The position numbers and the translations under genes were made by a program. Of a stretch of 64,000 bases of DNA, positions 60,538 to 64,000 are shown piece after piece (within the stretch, counting starts at the first letter, position 1; the number at the start of each line of letters is the position of its first letter). Under the pieces are notes generated by a model. That model was not told the DNA's origin and did no database searches. It saw nothing but the letters and a program-made list of their open reading frames with translations. The stretch lies in assembly GCF_009728995.1 (NCBI RefSeq), contig NZ_VTZW01000022.1:1-64000 (forward strand), given 5' to 3'. Source of the DNA: Streptomonospora sp. PA3 (GTDB lineage Bacteria; Actinomycetota; Actinomycetes; Streptosporangiales; Streptosporangiaceae).

Positions 60538-63500
60538 GTGAATTTCGGCGTGCTCGGCCCCATATCGGCGTGGTCGAACGACGGGGAACCGGTCTCCGTC
60601 GGTGGTCCGCGGCAGCGATGTGTACTGGGCACCCTCCTTGTCGAACTCGGCAAGGAAGTCACGGTCGACCGGCTGATCGAATACCTGTGGGACGACGATC
60701 CGCCGCGCACCGCGCGCTCGGTGATCCAGGTGCAGATCTCGCACCTGCGCCGGTCCTTTCCCGACGTCATCAAGACGACCGCCGGCGGCTATCTGGCCGC
60801 GATCGAGGCGGACAAGGTCGACCTGCACCGCTTCCGCGGCCTCGTCGCCCGGGCCAAGACCGCCGAGGACCCCGCCGAGGAGGCCGTCCTCTGGGACGAG
60901 GCGCTGGCCTGCTGGCGGGGGCAGCCCTTCTCCGGAACCGGCTCCGAGCACCTGGGCAACGCCGTCGTGCGCCCGCTGCTGGAAGAGCGGTGGAACGCCT
61001 GGACCTCGTGGGTGCAGTGCGCGTTCGCGCTGCACCGCTACACCGAGATCATCACCCGCGTCACCCCTCTGGTGCGCGAGGACCCGCTGCGCGAGCGGCT
61101 CCAGTACTTCCTGATCGCGGCGCTGTACCGCAGCGGGCAGCGGGCCTCCGCGCTGGCCGCGTTCCAGGAGTGCCGCGAGTACCTGGCCGAGGAGCTCGGC
61201 GTCGATCCCAGCCCCGAGGTCATGGAGCTGCACGGGCAGATCCTCCGCGACACCGAGTCCAACGCCGGGCGGATCATCGGCGCCGCCGGCTCCGCGGCCG
61301 CCGAGGAGTCCGCGGCGGCCGCGCCGGGGATCCAGGACCAGCGGCCGCGCGACTTCATCGCCCGCAACGACCTCCCGCGCGACATCCCCGACTTCACCGG
61401 CCGCGAGAAGGACCTGGAGCGCCTGCTCGCGCTGGGCACGCGCGACGAGGGGCGGGCCGAGATCGCCGTCATCACCGGTCTGGGCGGGGCGGGCAAGACC
61501 ACGCTGGCCGTCCACGGCGCGCACCGGCTGGCCGACCGGTTCCCCGACGGGCTGCTGTTCATCGACCTCTACGGCTACACGGTCGAGCAGGAGCCGGTCA
61601 CTCCCGCTTCGGCGCTGGGCAGCCTGCTGCGCGCGATCGGCGTCCAGCCCGATGCGGTTCCCGACTCCGTCGAGGAGCGGGCGGCCCTGTGGCGCGCGAG
61701 CCTGGCGGGCCGGCGCGTGCTGATCGTGCTCGACAACGTGGCCAACTTCGCGCAGATCAGCCCCCTGCTGGCGGCCGCGCCGGGATCGTTCACCCTGGTC
61801 ACCTCCCGCCAGGACCTGCCGGGCCTGAGCGGGGCGCATTACATCTCACTGGGCAAGCTCAGCGAGGACTCGGCGCTGCGCCTGTTCGCCACCGTCCTGG
61901 GCCCAGACCGCGTCGAGCAGGAGCCCGCGACGGCGCGCGAGGTGGTCCGGCTGTGCGGAGGGCTTCCGCTGGCGCTGCGCATCGTCGCGGGCCGCATGCT
62001 CAGCCGGCCGCGCTGGACCTTCGAGCACGTCAAGCAGCGCCTCAGCGAACACCACCGGATGTTCCGCGAACTGCGGATCGAGGGGCACAGCGTCGAGGCC
62101 GTCTTCGAGCTGTCCTACCAGAGCCTGAACGAGGAGCAGCGCCGGGCCTTCCTGATCCTCGGCGTCATGATCGGCGGCACGGTCGACCTGCACGGCGCGG
62201 CCGCCCTGCTCGACTGCGATCCGCCCGAGGCCGACGACCTGCTCCAGGAGCTGGTCAGTGTGTGCCTGTTCGAAGAACCCAGCGTCGATTTGTACCGGTT
62301 CCACGACCTGCTCGGCTCCTACGCGCGGGAGAAGGCCGGTACGGACCTCGCCGCGGGCGAGGCCGAGGCGGCGCGGCGGCGGCTCGCCGACCACTACCTG
62401 GACATGGCCAACCGCGCGGCCGACATGATGGGACCGCGCGGCCACCACTACGAGATCGACCGGCGCAGCTCCTCCCGCTACGAGACCACGCTCGCCGACC
62501 ACGCGCAGGCCACCGCGTGGTTCGAGCGGCACCAGGACAACCTCGCCTCGGCCGTGGACTTCTACGCCGGCGTGGGCCTGGACGAGCAGGCATGGCAGCT
62601 TGCCGACTCGTTATGGCGGCACTACGCCAACCACGGCCAGACCGAGCTGATGATGTCGACCCAGGAGAAGGCCCTGGCGGCGAGCAGGGCCAACGGCAAC
62701 GTGCGCGGCAGCGCGGCCACCCTCATCGGCCTGGGGATCGCGCACTGCCTGGCCGGCCGCTTCGCGCACTCGCTGGAGTTGCTGAACGAGGCGCGCGACC
62801 TGCTTGAGACGATCGACGACGAGCGCGGCCAGGCGCGGGTCTACTCCAGCCTGAGCATGGTCTACGACCGGACCGGCCGCTACCACGACGCGCTCTCCTG
62901 CGCGTGGAAGGTCTTCGAGTACGCGGTGGCGTCGGGGGACCGGTCGCTGGAGGGAGTGCAGCGGGCCAACCTGGGGGCGATGTACCAGGTCCTCGGCGAC
63001 TACGAGAAGGCCCTGGAGTTCTGTGAGTCGGCCCTGAAGATCAAGAGCGAGGACGGTCAGTACGAGACCTCGGCCCAGGTGCTGCGCGTGCTGGGCGAGG
63101 TCAACGCCCAGCAGGGCAACGCCGACCAGGCCTCCTTCTACCTGTCCGAGGCGCTGAAGCTCGCCCAGCTCATCGGGTCGCAGCGCGACGAGATCTACAT
63201 CCGCAACAGCATGGCGGTGGCCCTGCGCCGCAGCGGCGATCTGGAAGCGGCGATCGAGTCCCACAAGGCCGCCCTGCAACTGGGCGAGGACGTGGGACAG
63301 CACAGCGCCGACGCCGAGATCCTCTCCGACCTCGGAGTCGCCTACGCCGAGCACGGTGATTGGCCCCAGGCCCAGCGCATCCAGGAGCAGGCGCTGGAGC
63401 TGGCCCGCAGCCGCGACGAGCGCCACACCGAGGGCCGGGCGCTGATGCGGCTCGGACTGCTGCCGTGCGAGGCGCTCCCCGACGACCAGCGCGTGACCTA

Positions 63501-63585
63501 CCTGGCGAGCGCAGCCCGGCTCTTCGCCGACCTGGGCGCCCCCGAAGCCCAGGAAGCGCAGGCGGAGCTGGAGAGGCTCGTCTGA
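60538..63585 (+). CDS. SARP-type regulator with BTAD, NB-ARC and TPR domains (AfsR/GdmRI-like)
   Basis: 1015 aa. N-terminal OmpR-type winged helix (FGVLGPISAW; LIEYLWDDDPPRTARSVIQV; ISHLRRSF) and BTAD (EALACWRGQPFSGTGSE; RLQYFLIAALYRSGQRASAL) form a SARP; an NB-ARC ATPase follows (VITGLGGAGKTTLAVHGAH, ~312-330; Walker B RVLIVLDNV) and a long TPR array ends the protein. AfsR-like proteins activate secondary-metabolite or stress genes. GTG 60538 follows TAGAGT by 7 bases, so the message is leaderless. A TTA leucine codon occurs at 62611 (residue 692), the only one I noticed in the window. Confidence 0.9.
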   Translation: MNFGVLGPISAWSNDGEPVSVGGPRQRCVLGTLLVELGKEVTVDRLIEYLWDDDPPRTARSVIQVQISHLRRSFPDVIKTTAGGYLAAIEADKVDLHRFRGLVARAKTAEDPAEEAVLWDEALACWRGQPFSGTGSEHLGNAVVRPLLEERWNAWTSWVQCAFALHRYTEIITRVTPLVREDPLRERLQYFLIAALYRSGQRASALAAFQECREYLAEELGVDPSPEVMELHGQILRDTESNAGRIIGAAGSAAAEESAAAAPGIQDQRPRDFIARNDLPRDIPDFTGREKDLERLLALGTRDEGRAEIAVITGLGGAGKTTLAVHGAHRLADRFPDGLLFIDLYGYTVEQEPVTPASALGSLLRAIGVQPDAVPDSVEERAALWRASLAGRRVLIVLDNVANFAQISPLLAAAPGSFTLVTSRQDLPGLSGAHYISLGKLSEDSALRLFATVLGPDRVEQEPATAREVVRLCGGLPLALRIVAGRMLSRPRWTFEHVKQRLSEHHRMFRELRIEGHSVEAVFELSYQSLNEEQRRAFLILGVMIGGTVDLHGAAALLDCDPPEADDLLQELVSVCLFEEPSVDLYRFHDLLGSYAREKAGTDLAAGEAEAARRRLADHYLDMANRAADMMGPRGHHYEIDRRSSSRYETTLADHAQATAWFERHQDNLASAVDFYAGVGLDEQAWQLADSLWRHYANHGQTELMMSTQEKALAASRANGNVRGSAATLIGLGIAHCLAGRFAHSLELLNEARDLLETIDDERGQARVYSSLSMVYDRTGRYHDALSCAWKVFEYAVASGDRSLEGVQRANLGAMYQVLGDYEKALEFCESALKIKSEDGQYETSAQVLRVLGEVNAQQGNADQASFYLSEALKLAQLIGSQRDEIYIRNSMAVALRRSGDLEAAIESHKAALQLGEDVGQHSADAEILSDLGVAYAEHGDWPQAQRIQEQALELARSRDERHTEGRALMRLGLLPCEALPDDQRVTYLASAARLFADLGAPEAQEAQAELERLV

Positions 63586-63624
63586 CCCCTGGACGCGGTC
63601 CCCACAGGCGGTCCGAGCCCGCCG

Positions 63625-63638
63625 GTTTCACGGGAAAC
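63625..63638. promoter_or_regulatory. Near-consensus parS site
   Basis: GTTTCACGGGAAAC differs from the consensus parS palindrome GTTTCACGTGAAAC at one base. ParB sites cluster near oriC in actinomycetes, which fits the near-origin content of this window. Confidence 0.5.
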
Positions 63639-63690
63639 AGCCGGTGAGTCCGGTGGCGAAGGAGCGAAGGCTCGGCACCGAGGGCGCGAA

Positions 63691-63730
63691 GGCCCCGCAC
63701 CGGCGGGGCCCGTGCCGCCTGAGCGGCACG
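63691..63730. terminator. Tandem hairpin terminators after the SARP gene
   Basis: GGCCCCGC/GCGGGGCC (63691-63710) and CGTGCCGC/GCGGCACG (63711-63730) are two adjacent GC stems between the SARP gene and the minus-strand gene ending at 63783. Confidence 0.7.
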
Positions 63731-63782
63731 GCGCCCACCACCGGCCGGGGCCTTCCCGTCCGTCCGTGGAACGGCCGCCGGT

Positions 63783-64000
63783 CTAGGATCCGCCCGGAGG
63801 CGGAGGCGGGCCGGCGGAGTTCCACCGCCCGTCCGCGACGGCGGCGCCGAGGTCGGGCGGCGCCTCCTCACGGTGCTGCGGGCACAGGTGGCCGCCTGTC
63901 ACACGCGCCCGCACGCAGCGGGGCGCGGCGCAGCGGTGTTCTCCCAGTCGTGAGCGGAAGGTGCGGATGTGGGTGGTGCAATGGTGCTCGGCGGGCTCGG
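63783..64000 (-). CDS. Partial Cys/His-rich protein (C-terminal part)
   Basis: The frame enters from the right edge and stops at TAG (63785-63783). Visible ~72 residues include EHHCTTHIRTFRSRLGEHRC, AAPRCVRARVTGGHLCPQH and a Pro-rich end. The C-H-C-C-C-H pattern suggests a small zinc-binding protein as often seen in actinomycetes. Start and full length lie outside the window; no further identification possible. Confidence 0.45.
   Translation of the reverse strand, partial: EPAEHHCTTHIRTFRSRLGEHRCAAPRCVRARVTGGHLCPQHREEAPPDLGAAVADGRWNSAGPPPPPGGS

Overview
The window comes from the chromosome of a very high-GC Gram-positive actinomycete. Evidence: GTG and TTG starts, leaderless genes with a -10 box a few bases before the start codon, DUF1707, DUF5324 and DUF4446 families, CrgA, the PknA/PknB/PBPA/RodA/PstP/FhaB/FhaA block, a Bpa-type proteasome activator and an F420-type enzyme. 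The riboswitch at 4165-4206 is nearly the same as the Thermobifida fusca guanidine-III aptamer, so I infer Nocardiopsidaceae or a close relative (inference, not proven). The DLW-39 gene next to tRNA-Ala and the crgA-pknB-fhaA block usually lie close to oriC in actinobacteria. dnaA, the usual dnaN and gyrB/gyrA are not in the window.

Layout. 1-850: 3' end of 23S rRNA, 5S rRNA and terminator. 0.9-6.4 kb: an NmrA-like reductase, a winged-helix AlkZ-like gene with a late frameshift, a guanidine-III riboswitch with its SMR exporter, a Scr1-type XRE regulator, DLW-39 and tRNA-Ala(UGC). 6.5-13.1 kb: an accessory-looking block in which a HExxH/VWA protein and a double-P-loop MoxR-like ATPase converge on a TIGR02996/leucine-rich-repeat protein and a 2-oxoglutarate Fe(II) oxygenase. 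13.7-21.3 kb: secreted CE1-like esterase with CBM2, a MarR/quinone oxidoreductase divergon, a GyrI-like protein, a DUF1707/DUF4870 protein, DUF5324, cyclophilin and rhomboid protease. 21.5-31.3 kb: crgA and the cell-wall/cell-division kinase cluster read on the minus strand with ATGA overlaps. 31.6-41.9 kb: tRNA-Leu(CAG), TenA, an SSI-like lipoprotein, rhodanese, a PAS/GAF histidine kinase, anti-sigma and anti-anti-sigma type proteins, DUF4446, pheA and serS. 42-50.5 kb: Bpa, quinone oxidoreductase, a proline-rich ParA/MinD-like ATPase, tRNA-Ser(UGA), and a CPA2 antiporter fused to TrkA-N and a UBP zinc finger. 50.5-59.6 kb: a hotdog thioesterase, a DNA polymerase III beta-clamp paralogue, an F420-type enzyme, DUF2786, NUDIX, a polytopic membrane protein and a three-gene envelope operon. 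59.9-63.6 kb: two related acidic microproteins and a large SARP/NB-ARC/TPR regulator with a TTA codon. The window closes with a near-parS site and the 3' end of a minus-strand Cys/His-rich gene.

Outside the genes the notable items are two copies of a large palindromic interspersed repeat (about 36.94-37.24 and 42.13-42.49 kb), DnaA-box clusters at 21.45 and 52.75-52.82 kb, a near-parS palindrome at 63.63 kb and many GC-rich hairpin terminators between convergent genes. The best candidates for a previously undescribed system are the 6.5-13.1 kb ATPase/metalloprotein/oxygenase/LRR block and the microprotein pair next to the SARP.
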